A stretch of 64,000 nucleotides of DNA from Fundidesulfovibrio magnetotacticus (GTDB lineage: Bacteria; Desulfobacterota; Desulfovibrionia; Desulfovibrionales; Desulfovibrionaceae), in contig NZ_BLTE01000002.1 of NCBI RefSeq assembly GCF_013019105.1, positions 62,001-126,000 on the forward strand, given 5' to 3'. Position 1 is the stretch's first letter. Each line of letters opens with the position of its first letter. The notes beneath the pieces were generated by a model that was not told the origin of the DNA, searched no databases, and worked only from the letters and a program-made list of their open reading frames with translations. The position numbers and the translations under genes are program-made. This document shows positions 52,495 through 61,080 of this stretch, piece after piece.

Positions 52495-53343
52495 ATGTTC
52501 CCACGCTCCCTTGCCGCCCTCTGCCTGGCGCTGCTCGTGCCCACCCTGGCCCTGTCCCAGCCGAAAGTCACGGAATCCTACGGTTCCGGGCCAAAGACCT
52601 TCCTCCTGGCCACCGGCAGCCCCGGCGAACTGGGCCTGCTCAAGCTCCTGGGCGAGGCCTTCGCCGCCAAGAACGGCGCGACGCTCCAGTGGGTCAAGGC
52701 CGGCACGGGCGAATCCCTCGACCTGCTCAAGGCCAAACAGGTGGACATGGTCATGGTGCACGCCCCGGCCAAGGTGGACCAGGCCGTCAAGGAGGGCTGG
52801 GCCGTGAAGAAGACCCTCATCGGCTCCAACGAATTCTTCATCGTGGGCCCCGCCGCCGACCCGGCGGGCATCGCCAGGCTCGCCTCCGCCGTGGAGGCCT
52901 ACAAGGCCGTCGCCGCGAAGCAGGCCAAGTTCTTCTCGCGCGGGGACAACTCCGGCACCCACCAGAAGGAGACGGCCGTGTGGAAGGCGGCGGGCGTCGA
53001 GCCCTCCGGCCCCTGGTACATCGTCACCAAGGACTTCATGACCGCCACCCTCAAGCGCGCCAACGACGAGGGCGGCTATTTCATGACCGACTCCTCCACC
53101 TGGGTGGCCGAGGGCAAGAACATGCCCAAGCTCGCCATCCTGTTCAAAGGCGACAAGATGCTCGTGAACACCTACCACGCCCTGGCGCAGCCCAAGGGCG
53201 CGACGCCCGGCGCGGAAACCGCCGCCGCCTTCATCGACTTCGTGGCCTCCAAGGAAGGCCAGGACATCATCCGCAGCTACGGCAAGGCCCAGTACGGGGA
53301 ATCGCTCTACAACGACGCGGACTACGCCAAAAAGTACGACTAG
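52495..53343 (+). CDS. Tungstate/molybdate-type substrate-binding protein (TupA-like)
   Basis: A 282-residue periplasmic protein: signal peptide MFPRSLAALCLALLVPTLALS, then LLATGSPGELGLLKLLGEAFAAKNG, GTGESLDLLKAKQVDMVMVHAP, NEFFIVGPAADPAG, FSRGDNSGTHQKE and GYFMTDSSTW, the order found in TupA proteins. Tungstate is a likely ligand (needed for formate dehydrogenases in this group) but the first loop differs from the canonical TTTS motif. No permease or ATPase follows, so it is an orphan here. Confidence 0.78.
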   Translation: MFPRSLAALCLALLVPTLALSQPKVTESYGSGPKTFLLATGSPGELGLLKLLGEAFAAKNGATLQWVKAGTGESLDLLKAKQVDMVMVHAPAKVDQAVKEGWAVKKTLIGSNEFFIVGPAADPAGIARLASAVEAYKAVAAKQAKFFSRGDNSGTHQKETAVWKAAGVEPSGPWYIVTKDFMTATLKRANDEGGYFMTDSSTWVAEGKNMPKLAILFKGDKMLVNTYHALAQPKGATPGAETAAAFIDFVASKEGQDIIRSYGKAQYGESLYNDADYAKKYD

Positions 53344-53531
53344 CCTCGCGACGCCGTTTCCCAATGGCCCCGGCGACAGCCCGGGCGCTGCGCCATGAGT
53401 CCCGCCCGGACGCGCCGCCCGAACGCGGCCGCGAGGACGAGACGGGGAATCGGTCCGGCCGGGCGTCGCCGCCGCGCGACGCCCGGCCTTCCGGGCTTTT
53501 CCTTTGCCCGCGCACGCGCTACACTGCATCC

Positions 53532-54035
53532 ATGCGCCCCAAAAACCCCATCCGCAAACGCTTCGACGTGCAGGAGCCCGGGAAATCCGCCACCTTCTCC
53601 AGCGCGACCGCCCTGGCGGCCATCGGCGGAGCGTCCGGCAACCTCTATTTCGTGGGCCTGGAAGGCAGCGGCAGGCGCTCCCTGGCCCGGGCCGCCGCCC
53701 CGCGCCTGGGCCTGGCCTTCGCGGAGGCCGCCACGCGCGCCCAACTGGACCGGGCCCTGGCCGGGAAGGGGCTCACCGTGGCCGTCACCGGGGACTCCCT
53801 GCTCCTGGAGGAGGGCGTGGCCGAGGCCCTGCGCGCCTCGGGCAAGGTGTTCTATCTCATGAGCGTGGCCCCGATCCTGGCGCGCCGCCTGGGCGACCTC
53901 TCGCGCCTGGAGGAGCTGGCCGCGCGGGTGGAGCGCATGGAGCCGGTGTTTTTCGGCGCGGCCCATTTCATCCTGCCCCTGGCCTCGTCGGAGGAGGAGA
54001 TGCTCGAAGACGTGGCGGAGAAGGCCAGCCTCTGA
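53532..54035 (+). CDS. Pseudo-shikimate-kinase (degenerate P-loop protein)
   Basis: 167 residues resembling shikimate kinase: NLYFVGLEGSGRRSLARAAAPRLGLAF (37-63) aligns with the kinase P-loop region, but the Walker A GAGKST is GSGRRS (45-50), so the ATP-binding Lys and Ser are both replaced by Arg, and the shikimate-binding Asp that should follow is not seen. Catalysis is unlikely. It overlaps the DciA-like gene (TGATG), suggesting joint function. A weak TACACT -10 box lies 6 bp before the ATG. Confidence 0.72.
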   Translation: MRPKNPIRKRFDVQEPGKSATFSSATALAAIGGASGNLYFVGLEGSGRRSLARAAAPRLGLAFAEAATRAQLDRALAGKGLTVAVTGDSLLLEEGVAEALRASGKVFYLMSVAPILARRLGDLSRLEELAARVERMEPVFFGAAHFILPLASSEEEMLEDVAEKASL

Positions 54036-54472
54036 TGCGCCACCTGGGGGAGCTCATCGTGGCCTTCGCCAGCCGCAACGACGCGGCCCTGGGCTTCCGG
54101 CTGGCCATGCTCTGGCCGCGCTGGCGCGAGGTGCTGGGCCACGTGGCCCCCTACGCCCACCCCCTGGGTCACCGGCGCGCCACCCTGCTCGCCGGCGTGG
54201 AGGACGCCCTGGCCATGCAGGAGAGCCACTACGACGCCCCGGCGATCCTGGAGGCGGTCAACGGCTTTCTCGGCCAACAAGTCTTTGACAAGGTGCAATT
54301 CGACCTGCTACAGGGCAAAACCCCTCTGGACGCACTGCCCGGTTCGGCCCCCGCCTTCTGGCGGCTCCCCGCGCCCCGCATCGCCTCCCTTGGGAAACTC
54401 AGCCTGGACCCGAACACCGCCGTGGGGCGCACGTACGCGGCCTACGCCCGCCAGTTTGGCCCCGGCAGGTGA
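54035..54472 (+). CDS. DUF721 / DciA-like protein
   Basis: 145 residues with the DUF721 layout: an N-terminal helix region (AMLWPRWREVLGHVAPYAHPLGHRRATLLAGVEDALAMQESHYDAPAILEAVNGFL, about 24-79) resembling the KH-like DciA fold, then a Phe/Leu-rich tail. DciA proteins load the replicative helicase DnaB in bacteria without DnaC. The ATG overlaps the stop of the pseudo-kinase. Assignment rests on pattern alone. Confidence 0.62.
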   Translation: MRHLGELIVAFASRNDAALGFRLAMLWPRWREVLGHVAPYAHPLGHRRATLLAGVEDALAMQESHYDAPAILEAVNGFLGQQVFDKVQFDLLQGKTPLDALPGSAPAFWRLPAPRIASLGKLSLDPNTAVGRTYAAYARQFGPGR

Positions 54473-54497
54473 CACACATTCCACTTGGAGGCGGACA

Positions 54498-54833
54498 ATG
54501 GCCGACATCACGCTCGATCTCAAGAAACCCCTGGACAAGATGACCGCCAAGGAACTGCGCGACCTGGTGATCAACCAGATCCCCAACATCCAGGGCGCGT
54601 CCGGCATGGACAAGGAAGAACTGATCAAGGCGATCAAGGAAGTTCTGGGCATCACCGATGAAGAGGGCGGCGCAAGCCCCTACAAGGCCCAGATCCTCTC
54701 CATGAAGGCCCAGATGAAGGAAATGCGCGCCAAGAAGGCCGCCGAAGGCGTCTCCCGCAAGGAGAAGGACATCCTGCGCCGCAAGGTGAACAAGCTCAAG
54801 AAGCGCACCCGCAACATGGCCCAGGCCTCCTAG
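54498..54833 (+). CDS. Small Rho_N/SAP-like protein
   Basis: A 111-residue highly charged protein. Residues 9-55 (KPLDKMTAKELRDLVINQIPNI...KEELIKAIKEVLGI) look like the Rho N-terminal/SAP helix-extended-helix fold that contacts nucleic acid; the rest is a Lys-rich helix likely to form a coiled coil. Conserved in Desulfovibrio-type genomes as far as I recall; function unknown. TTGGAGG precedes the ATG. Confidence 0.72.
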   Translation: MADITLDLKKPLDKMTAKELRDLVINQIPNIQGASGMDKEELIKAIKEVLGITDEEGGASPYKAQILSMKAQMKEMRAKKAAEGVSRKEKDILRRKVNKLKKRTRNMAQAS

Positions 54834-54852
54834 GCGCGGCCCGGACGACGTT

Positions 54853-54891
54853 CGAAAGGCCCGGCGGATCGATCCGCCGGGCCTTTCGCTT
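54853..54891. terminator. Perfect 36-bp palindromic terminator
   Basis: 54853-54888 is an uninterrupted inverted repeat (18 + 18 bp, centre GATC-GATC) beginning CGAAAGGCCCGG and ending in TTTCG, then CTTT. It lies 20 bp after the Rho_N-like gene and can end transcription from either side. Confidence 0.8.
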
Positions 54892-55090
54892 TGGCGCGGC
54901 GCGCTGGCGCCCGGGACGCGGCCCCGATGAACGGCTCGCGGTCTTGCGGCAGCCGACCGGCCGGGCCGAAGCCCCTGGACATCCCCCCGGACGGATTGCA
55001 CGGGCGAATGACTCGTGGCGCGTCCTCGGGAGACGGCAACACGTTCCCCGGGGATTCATCCATGTTTCAGGCTTTTTCCTGCCGAAGAGC
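54892..55090. other. Gap before the structured repeat
   Basis: About 200 bp without a recognisable gene, promoter pair or RNA motif. Composition is normal up to about 55060, where the AT-richer repeat begins. Confidence 0.5.
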
Positions 55091-55177
55091 GCTTCCGCGT
55101 CCCTCGCGGAAGCTTCGCCAGTGTCGCGCTTTTGAAAAACAAGAACCTGTTTTTCAAAACTTCAACCAATGGTTTTG
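55091..55177. repeat. Cluster of inverted repeats (structured part of the interspersed repeat)
   Basis: Three stems in 87 bp: GCTTCCGCG/CGCGGAAGC (55091-55099, 55105-55113; loop 5), TTTTGAAAAACA/TGTTTTTCAAAA (55130-55141, 55148-55159; perfect 12 bp, loop 6) and CAAAAC/GTTTTG (55155-55160, 55172-55177), the last competing with the second. The AT-rich stem is very unlike the surrounding genome. No open frame spans it. Confidence 0.8.
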
Positions 55178-55182
55178 GCGAC

Positions 55183-55240
55183 TTGCCTGGACAACCCGTA
55201 GGGACGGATTTTGAGACGCGCAACGCTAGGCAGGATCGCG
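55183..55240. repeat. Interspersed repeat, copy B
   Basis: Matches window positions 4-63 with few changes (TTGCCT, CCCGTAGGGAC, GGATTTTGAG, CGCAAC, AGGATCG). It runs into the end of the diguanylate cyclase gene, whose stop (55226-55228) lies inside the repeat, so insertion may have set that gene's C-terminus. Confidence 0.75.
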
Positions 55241-57004
55241 CCCGGCCACGGGCGGCGGGCAGTCCGCGGCGGCCCCGGCCGGGGCCGCTTCCACCCGGTT
55301 GCGCCCCAGCCGCTTGGCCTCGTAAAGGGCGTCGTCGGCCAGGCGCACCAGGTCTTCGGCGCGCGACTCCCCGCAGGGCGTGAGCGTGGCCATGCCGATG
55401 CTCACCGTCACCCGGGCGTGGGGCGAGCCCTCGTGGGGCAGATTCAAGGCCTCCACGGCCTGGCGCACCTCCTCGGCGTGGGCAAGGGCCTTGGACGACG
55501 GCAGGTCGGGCAGCAACAGCACGTATTCCTCGCCGCCGTAGCGCGCCGCCACGTCTCCGGGACGCCGCGCCAGCCCACGGATGGCCCGTCCCACGTCGAT
55601 GAGGCGTTCGTCGCCGGCCTGATGCCCCAGGGCGTCGTTGTAGCGCTTGAAGTGGTCCACATCGATCATCAGCAGCGTCAGGGGTCTGGCGTCCCGCCGG
55701 GCCCGCGCCCATTCGGCCGCGAGCGCCGCGTTCAGGCGGCGGCGGTTGGCCAGACCCGTGAGTTCGTCGGTTTCGGCCAGTTCGGCCAGCCTGCGGTTGG
55801 CCTCCTGGAGCGCCCTGGCGTCGCGTTCGCGTGCGGCCAGCATGTGGTCCAGAAGGTCCAGGGCGTGGCGCACCGTGGTGAACTCGTCGCGCACCCCGGA
55901 AAGCTGGAGGCTGGCCCCGGGGTCGCGCAGGCGGTCGATGCGCTCCACGATGTCGCGAAGCGGGCGGGTGATGCGCCGCGCGATGACCCGCGCCGACACG
56001 GCCACCAGCACCGCCGCCGCGAGGATGCCGACCAGGCCCCCCGCCGCCGTGCGCCGCGCCGTCGCCAGGTTGTGCCGCACCACGCGGTCCGCGTCCTCGG
56101 AGACCGTGTCGAGAGAGGTGATGATGGAATCCAGGGCCCGCACGGATTCCTTGGTGTAGGCCGCCGGAGGGGGAAGCTCCGTGCCATGCGCCCCGCCCAG
56201 GAGAATGGACTCCTGCAGGGGCCTCAGGCCCTCGAAAAAGGCCCGGCGCGTATTCTCCAGCGCCGTTGAGAAGCCTGCGCCCCCCGAGAGCAGGGCCTCC
56301 TGCCGGATCTGCTCCCACAGTTGCGCGGAACGCCCGCGCAACAGAAGAAGCCGGTTCATGAAGGCCTCGTCCACCTTCTCCACGCCAGCGGTCACGGAGG
56401 CCACCATCATGGACTCCCTGCCCACCACGTTCCGGAACTGCACCACCGCCACCCGCAGGGCGCACACCCTCTCGTAAAGGCCGTCGGCCCCGGGCGCCCG
56501 GCCCAGCTCGGCCAGCAGGAACTCCAGATGGGCCAGCAGGTCGGCGGCGGTGAGCAGCCAGCGCCCGGCCAGGGAGGGATCACGCGCGGAGAACGGCAGG
56601 GCCATGGCCGCGTCAGACTCGGCCCGAAGGACGAGCACGGCATCCCAGGCGCGCAGCGTCTCCGCCCCGGAGACGCCGGATAGCCCGTCCAGGGCCGCCG
56701 ACAGCCGCTCCATCCCCCGTTCCGCACCGGCCCGGCGCTCCCGGATGAATGCAAGGGTCTCCTCGGAGGCCTTGTCCGCCCCGAAGAGCGCCACGGCCGT
56801 GCGGCCCCGTTCGAAGGCGAAATCGTTCACCACCTGCAGGCAGGCGGCGGCGACCTGGTTGCGTTGCTCCATGAGGGCGGCCCCCCGCAGATCCTCCAGG
56901 CTCCGGCGCAGGTCCAGCACGGCCGGAGCAAGGGCGGTGACGCCCAGAAGGACGATGAGGACCATGAGGGTCCCTCGGACGGAACGGCTGCCGGGCAAGT
57001 TCAT
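55226..57004 (-). CDS. Membrane-bound diguanylate cyclase (HAMP-GGDEF)
   Basis: 592 residues: first membrane helix (about 10-32), a large helical periplasmic sensor region (about 33-305), second membrane helix (AGGLVGILAAAVLVAVSARVIA), a HAMP linker (ARRITRPLRDIVERIDRL), a coiled coil, and a GGDEF domain with intact GGEEY (about 490) and an RxxD inhibitory site (RPGD) five residues before it. It should make c-di-GMP on an external cue. ATG 57004 has GGGAGAG upstream. The C-terminal end overlaps a repeat. Confidence 0.92.
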   Translation of the reverse strand: MNLPGSRSVRGTLMVLIVLLGVTALAPAVLDLRRSLEDLRGAALMEQRNQVAAACLQVVNDFAFERGRTAVALFGADKASEETLAFIRERRAGAERGMERLSAALDGLSGVSGAETLRAWDAVLVLRAESDAAMALPFSARDPSLAGRWLLTAADLLAHLEFLLAELGRAPGADGLYERVCALRVAVVQFRNVVGRESMMVASVTAGVEKVDEAFMNRLLLLRGRSAQLWEQIRQEALLSGGAGFSTALENTRRAFFEGLRPLQESILLGGAHGTELPPPAAYTKESVRALDSIITSLDTVSEDADRVVRHNLATARRTAAGGLVGILAAAVLVAVSARVIARRITRPLRDIVERIDRLRDPGASLQLSGVRDEFTTVRHALDLLDHMLAARERDARALQEANRRLAELAETDELTGLANRRRLNAALAAEWARARRDARPLTLLMIDVDHFKRYNDALGHQAGDERLIDVGRAIRGLARRPGDVAARYGGEEYVLLLPDLPSSKALAHAEEVRQAVEALNLPHEGSPHARVTVSIGMATLTPCGESRAEDLVRLADDALYEAKRLGRNRVEAAPAGAAADCPPPVAGRDPA

Positions 57005-57028
57005 GAATCGCTCTCCCACGGTGTCGGC

Positions 57029-57802
57029 CTATGCGGAAGCCGGAACCTCCGTGTTCCAGCCGCGCGTAACCGGGCGACCTCTCTTGTAGCGGAAATCGCA
57101 CACCGGCCCGCCCTGGGCAAGGGTGCTCTCGCGCCGCAGACCCGTACCCTTCAGGCGCGAGCGGGGAAAATCGTTCAGGCAGTAGAAGCGGGCGGCCGGG
57201 GCCGCGTCCACGGCGCGCAGGTACTTCACCACCCCGCATTCGAGCATGTCGTAGCCGTGGTCGTATGCCTCCCCGTCGCCGGGCACATAGCGGGCCACCC
57301 AGTCCCCGGGCCAGGTGCGCAGCGCGGTCCACTCGGCCCAGGCGCGCAGGGCGTCCCGGGCCTGGGGCGTGAACTCCGCGGCCCCCTGGGCCAGCAGGGC
57401 GGCCGGGTCCTGCCTGAGCAGGTCGGCCTCGGCCAGCACGTAGAAGGCGTGGCCCGCGTCGCGCGCGGTGAGCCCCGAGGCCTCCATGCCCCGGCAGAGC
57501 GCCGCCAGCCACGCAGACTGCACCAGATAGACGTGGTTGCGGTTGGAGGGGCCGCCGATGTCGGGCACGGCGTCCAGGAGCGCCGGGAAGGCCCTCCTGG
57601 AATCCTCGGCAACGGCCCTGGCGCGGTCCTCCCGCCCGGTGGCCGCGAGCCAGCGGGCCGCGCCTTCGCTCACGCCCCGGAAGTCCTCCAGGAGCTCGCG
57701 GCGGTGAGCCGTCTCCCAGCTGCCGCAGAGGGCCGCCCGGGGCGCGAGGTCCATGCACGGCAGGAGCGCGCACAGCCCCAGGAAGGAGCGGCGCGACCTC
57801 AC
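57029..57802 (-). CDS. Tat-exported ATC-hydrolase-like protein
   Basis: A 257-residue protein with a twin-arginine signal SRRSFLGLCALLP (3-15) and a body matching the L-2-amino-thiazoline-4-carboxylate hydrolase family: DIGGPSNRNHVYLVQSAWLAAL, CGVVKYLRAV, FYCLNDF and the closing TLAQGGPVCDFRYKRG. The Pseudomonas enzyme opens the thiazoline ring to give S-carbamoyl-cysteine in L-cysteine formation. GTG 57802 overlaps the stop of the beta-lactamase gene (GTGA), so both are made together and both leave the cytoplasm. Ring opening in the periplasm is a striking but unproven idea. Confidence 0.75.
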   Translation of the reverse strand: MRSRRSFLGLCALLPCMDLAPRAALCGSWETAHRRELLEDFRGVSEGAARWLAATGREDRARAVAEDSRRAFPALLDAVPDIGGPSNRNHVYLVQSAWLAALCRGMEASGLTARDAGHAFYVLAEADLLRQDPAALLAQGAAEFTPQARDALRAWAEWTALRTWPGDWVARYVPGDGEAYDHGYDMLECGVVKYLRAVDAAPAARFYCLNDFPRSRLKGTGLRRESTLAQGGPVCDFRYKRGRPVTRGWNTEVPASA

Positions 57803-58605
57803 AAAAGCCCCTCGCCGCGCAGCGCGGCCTTGACGATCTCCTGGCGCGCCGGGGCCTGGGCCATGGCGGACATGTCGATGTTCAGGGCGAAGAACCACGT
57901 CTCTCCTCCCTTCTCCAGCCAGCCCACCCACCAGCCCGTGCCGGGGTCCGTGCCGACGGTCCAGCCGGTCTTGGCGCGCAGGGTCCAGCCAGGTCCCTCT
58001 TCCACGCGCATCACGTCCTTCACCATGTCCATGGAGCGCGCGGAGAAGGGCAGGCGGCCCTCCTTCAGGCGGCGCAGGAAGGCCACCTGCTCCAGGGCGC
58101 TGACTCGCATGCCGCCCTGGAGCCAGAACACGTCCACGCCCGCGCTGATGTCGGCGTTGCCGTAGCCCAGCTCGCGCACCCACCAGCTCATGCGCTCGGA
58201 CCCCACGGCCCGGGCCAGGCCCTGGAAGCAGGGCACGCAGGAGACGGCGAAGGCCTCGCGCAGGGTCAGGTCGCGGTTCCAGGCCTCGGCGGAGCGCTTC
58301 ACGCCGTCCCAGCGCAGCACGGCGTCGGGGCCGGAGACCACGCCCGTCTCCAGGGAGATGAGCGCGTTGGGAATCTTGAAGGTGGAGGCAGGCAGAAAGC
58401 CCCGGGCCGCGCGCGCCGGGTCGAACACCTTGCGCACGCTGCCGTCGGCGTTTTCGAGCACCAGCACGCCCTGGACGCCGCGCTCCTGGAACAGGCTCGC
58501 CCAGTCCGGGCGCTCGGTCACGACGGTCTTCGGGGCGCGTGTCCCTGCGCAGGCGCAAAGAAGGCAGAACACTCCGAAAACGGCAAGGCGGCGGACAACG
58601 GACAT
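57799..58605 (-). CDS. Class D beta-lactamase (OXA-type) lipoprotein
   Basis: A 268-residue serine beta-lactamase. Lipoprotein signal with lipobox LCAC (C19). Active-site elements all present: STFK (S74, K77), SCV (S122), YGN (148-150), KTG (212-214) and WWVGW (225-229). Class D enzymes use a carboxylated Lys77. GGGAGC precedes the ATG at 58605. It is followed by the Tat-exported ATC-hydrolase-like gene and preceded by pbpC, so it may belong to the chromosomal envelope program and not be an acquired cassette: no integron or transposon sequence is near. Confidence 0.9.
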   Translation of the reverse strand: MSVVRRLAVFGVFCLLCACAGTRAPKTVVTERPDWASLFQERGVQGVLVLENADGSVRKVFDPARAARGFLPASTFKIPNALISLETGVVSGPDAVLRWDGVKRSAEAWNRDLTLREAFAVSCVPCFQGLARAVGSERMSWWVRELGYGNADISAGVDVFWLQGGMRVSALEQVAFLRRLKEGRLPFSARSMDMVKDVMRVEEGPGWTLRAKTGWTVGTDPGTGWWVGWLEKGGETWFFALNIDMSAMAQAPARQEIVKAALRGEGLL

Positions 58606-58690
58606 ACTGTGCTCCCTGGGCCGGATGGATGCGTGAGAAGCCGTGGCCGATCCTTCCCGCATTTCGCCGCGCGCCGCAAGACCCGCGCCC

Positions 58691-61000
58691 CTAAGGCTCC
58701 ACCGTGTAGCGCACCCCGTCGGAGCGGCCCCGCGCATCCACCACCACGAGGCGGTGCGCGCCCGGGACGAGCTCCAGGAACAAGGGCTCGCCCTGGACCT
58801 GCCCGGCCACGAGCCGTCCGTCCTGGAACCAGCTGAGGCCCCCCGCGTCGGCCCCGGCCACGGCGGCGAGCCCCACGCGCTGGAAGGCCCCCGGCGCGTC
58901 GGGGCGCAGACGGTAGACCATGCCCTCCCGGGGCGAGACGATGCGCGGCCCCTGCCCCGCCACGGCCTCGGCGCAGGCCGGGTCCGGTCGAGGCCCGTCG
59001 GGCAGCTCCATGCCCGAAGCCGCCCACCACGCGGCGAGATCGGGGGGATAGTCCACCACCACCTCCGCGCGCACCGCGCGCCCTTCCAGGCAGGACCCTG
59101 CCACGCGCAGCCCCGTGGCCGCGTCCACCAGCACGCGCCGGTGGGCCTGGCAGGGGGCTAGGCGCGTCGCGCCCGGGATCACGTCCATCTTCACGGTCTG
59201 GCCGCAGTCCGGGCCGGGCAGCCCGCGCGACACGGCGCAGACCTCCGCCTGCTCCAGGTTCAGGCCCTCGGGCCTGGGCAGCGAGGAGCCCCCGGGCTCC
59301 AGGGCGCGGAACACGTCGAAGAGCAGCGGCGCGGCCTGTCTGGCCCCGGAGATGCCCTTCACCGGGCGGCCCTCCACGTTGCCCGCCCACACCCCCACGG
59401 CGTGGCGCGCCGAGAAGCCCACGGCCCAGGCGTCGCGGTGGCCGAAGGAGGTTCCCGTCTTCCAGGCCACCACGGGCACGCCCCGGGCGCGCTCCACGCC
59501 CCCGGGCAGGTCCGGGCGCTCCAGCCGCGCGAGGATCTCCGCCGTGAGCGCGCAGGCCTCTGCCGAGAGCAGGCGCTCCTCGGGCCGGGTTCGGCCCCCC
59601 ACGGTGATGGCGGCCGGGCCGTGCAGTCCGCCCCGGGCCAGGGTGGCGTAGAGGTTGGTCAGCTCCAGCAGGCTCACCTCGCCGCCGCCCAGCACCAGGG
59701 AAAGGCCGTAGTGATCCGGGGGCCGGGAGAGCCCCGCGAGGCCCCCCCGGCGCAGCAGGTCCAGGAAGGCAGGGACTCCCGTCTCGGCCAGCAGGCGCAC
59801 GGCCGGGGCGTTGTAGGAATGGATGAGGGCCTCGGCCGCCTCCACGCGTCCCCGGTACTGGCCGTCGTAGTTCTTGGGCTCGTAGCCGCCCACTGCCACG
59901 GGCAGGTCCAGGAGCAGGGTCTGGGGCGCGGCCAGACCCTCCTGGAAGGCCAGGGCGTAGAGGAAGGGCTTGAGCGCCGACCCCGGCGAGCGCCGGGCCG
60001 TGGCCGCGTTGAGCGCCCCGTGGCGCGCGGCGTCCAGGTAGTCGGCGGAGCCCGCCAGGGCCAGCACGCCGCGCGTGGCCACATCGATGACCACCACGGC
60101 CGCGTTCTCCACGCCCTGGGCGCGCAGCTCCGCCAGGCGCGTGCGCAGGGCCTGGCGCGTAAGTTCCTGCGTGCGCGAATCAAGGGTGGTGTCGATGCGC
60201 GCGGCGCGGCCCATGCGCGCCAGGGCCATCTGGGCCAGGTGCGGCCCCACCAGGGGCGGCCGGGCCACGCGCGCGGGCACGGGGGCCGTGACAGCCAGGG
60301 CGGCCTGCTCCGGCCGTGCCGCGCCCTGGCGGACCATGGTCTTGAGCACGCTCTCGCGAACGCGCCGGGCCGCCTCGGGGTGCTTCACCGGGTTGTAGGC
60401 GTTGGGCGAACGGGGGATGCCCGCCAGGAGCGCCGCCTCGCCCAGGGAAACCAGCCCCGGGGCCTTGCCGAAAAGGAAGCGGCTCCCCGCGCCCACGCCC
60501 ACCAGGTTGCCCCCGAAGGGGGCCAGGTTCACGTAGAAGCCCAGGATTTCCCGCTTGGACCAGTGCAACTCCAGCTGGAGCGCCCGGAAGCACTCCACGA
60601 GCTTGGCCCACACCGTGCGGCGCTTGGGCTCGGCCAGGCGGGCCACCTGCATGGTGATGGTGGAGCCGCCGCGCACCACGCGCCCGGCCGCCACGTTGGC
60701 CGCCAGGGCCTTGGCCAGGGAGAGCGGGTTCACGCCGGGGTGGCGGTAGAAGTGTCGGTCCTCGCTGGCCAGCACGGCGGCCAGGTAGTCGGGGGCGAGT
60801 TCCTCCAGGGTGACGGGAAAGCGCCAGGCGTGGTCCGGGGCCAAAAAGAGGCGGACGGGCTCGCCGTGGCGGTCGCGCACTTCCACGGATGGGGACGGCG
60901 CGAGGCGATCCGCCGGAAAGGGGAAGGCCAGGTCCAGGATCAGGAAGCCCAGGGCGGCCAGGAGCAACGCGAGCGCCCCAAGCCGCCCGATGCGGGCCAT
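58691..61000 (-). CDS. pbpC: Penicillin-binding protein 1C
   Basis: A 769-residue bifunctional murein synthase: N-terminal membrane helix (8-22), glycosyltransferase domain with EDRHFYRHPG (80-89) and GGSTITMQVARL, transpeptidase domain with SALK (S341, K344), SYN (395-397) and KTG (514-516), and the PBP1C-specific C-terminal BiPBP-type beta domain. The ATG at 61000 has a weak ribosome site; an in-frame TTG overlapping the preceding stop (61084-61086) would add a short cytoplasmic tail. It follows the alpha-2-macroglobulin gene, its standard partner. Confidence 0.93.
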   Translation of the reverse strand: MARIGRLGALALLLAALGFLILDLAFPFPADRLAPSPSVEVRDRHGEPVRLFLAPDHAWRFPVTLEELAPDYLAAVLASEDRHFYRHPGVNPLSLAKALAANVAAGRVVRGGSTITMQVARLAEPKRRTVWAKLVECFRALQLELHWSKREILGFYVNLAPFGGNLVGVGAGSRFLFGKAPGLVSLGEAALLAGIPRSPNAYNPVKHPEAARRVRESVLKTMVRQGAARPEQAALAVTAPVPARVARPPLVGPHLAQMALARMGRAARIDTTLDSRTQELTRQALRTRLAELRAQGVENAAVVVIDVATRGVLALAGSADYLDAARHGALNAATARRSPGSALKPFLYALAFQEGLAAPQTLLLDLPVAVGGYEPKNYDGQYRGRVEAAEALIHSYNAPAVRLLAETGVPAFLDLLRRGGLAGLSRPPDHYGLSLVLGGGEVSLLELTNLYATLARGGLHGPAAITVGGRTRPEERLLSAEACALTAEILARLERPDLPGGVERARGVPVVAWKTGTSFGHRDAWAVGFSARHAVGVWAGNVEGRPVKGISGARQAAPLLFDVFRALEPGGSSLPRPEGLNLEQAEVCAVSRGLPGPDCGQTVKMDVIPGATRLAPCQAHRRVLVDAATGLRVAGSCLEGRAVRAEVVVDYPPDLAAWWAASGMELPDGPRPDPACAEAVAGQGPRIVSPREGMVYRLRPDAPGAFQRVGLAAVAGADAGGLSWFQDGRLVAGQVQGEPLFLELVPGAHRLVVVDARGRSDGVRYTVEP

Positions 61001-61080
61001 GCGGGCCGGACGCGTCCGGCGGGGCGGCCCTGCCCCGCCGGACGACGGCTCGTGCGATGCTTCGCCGGAGACCTCCCCGC

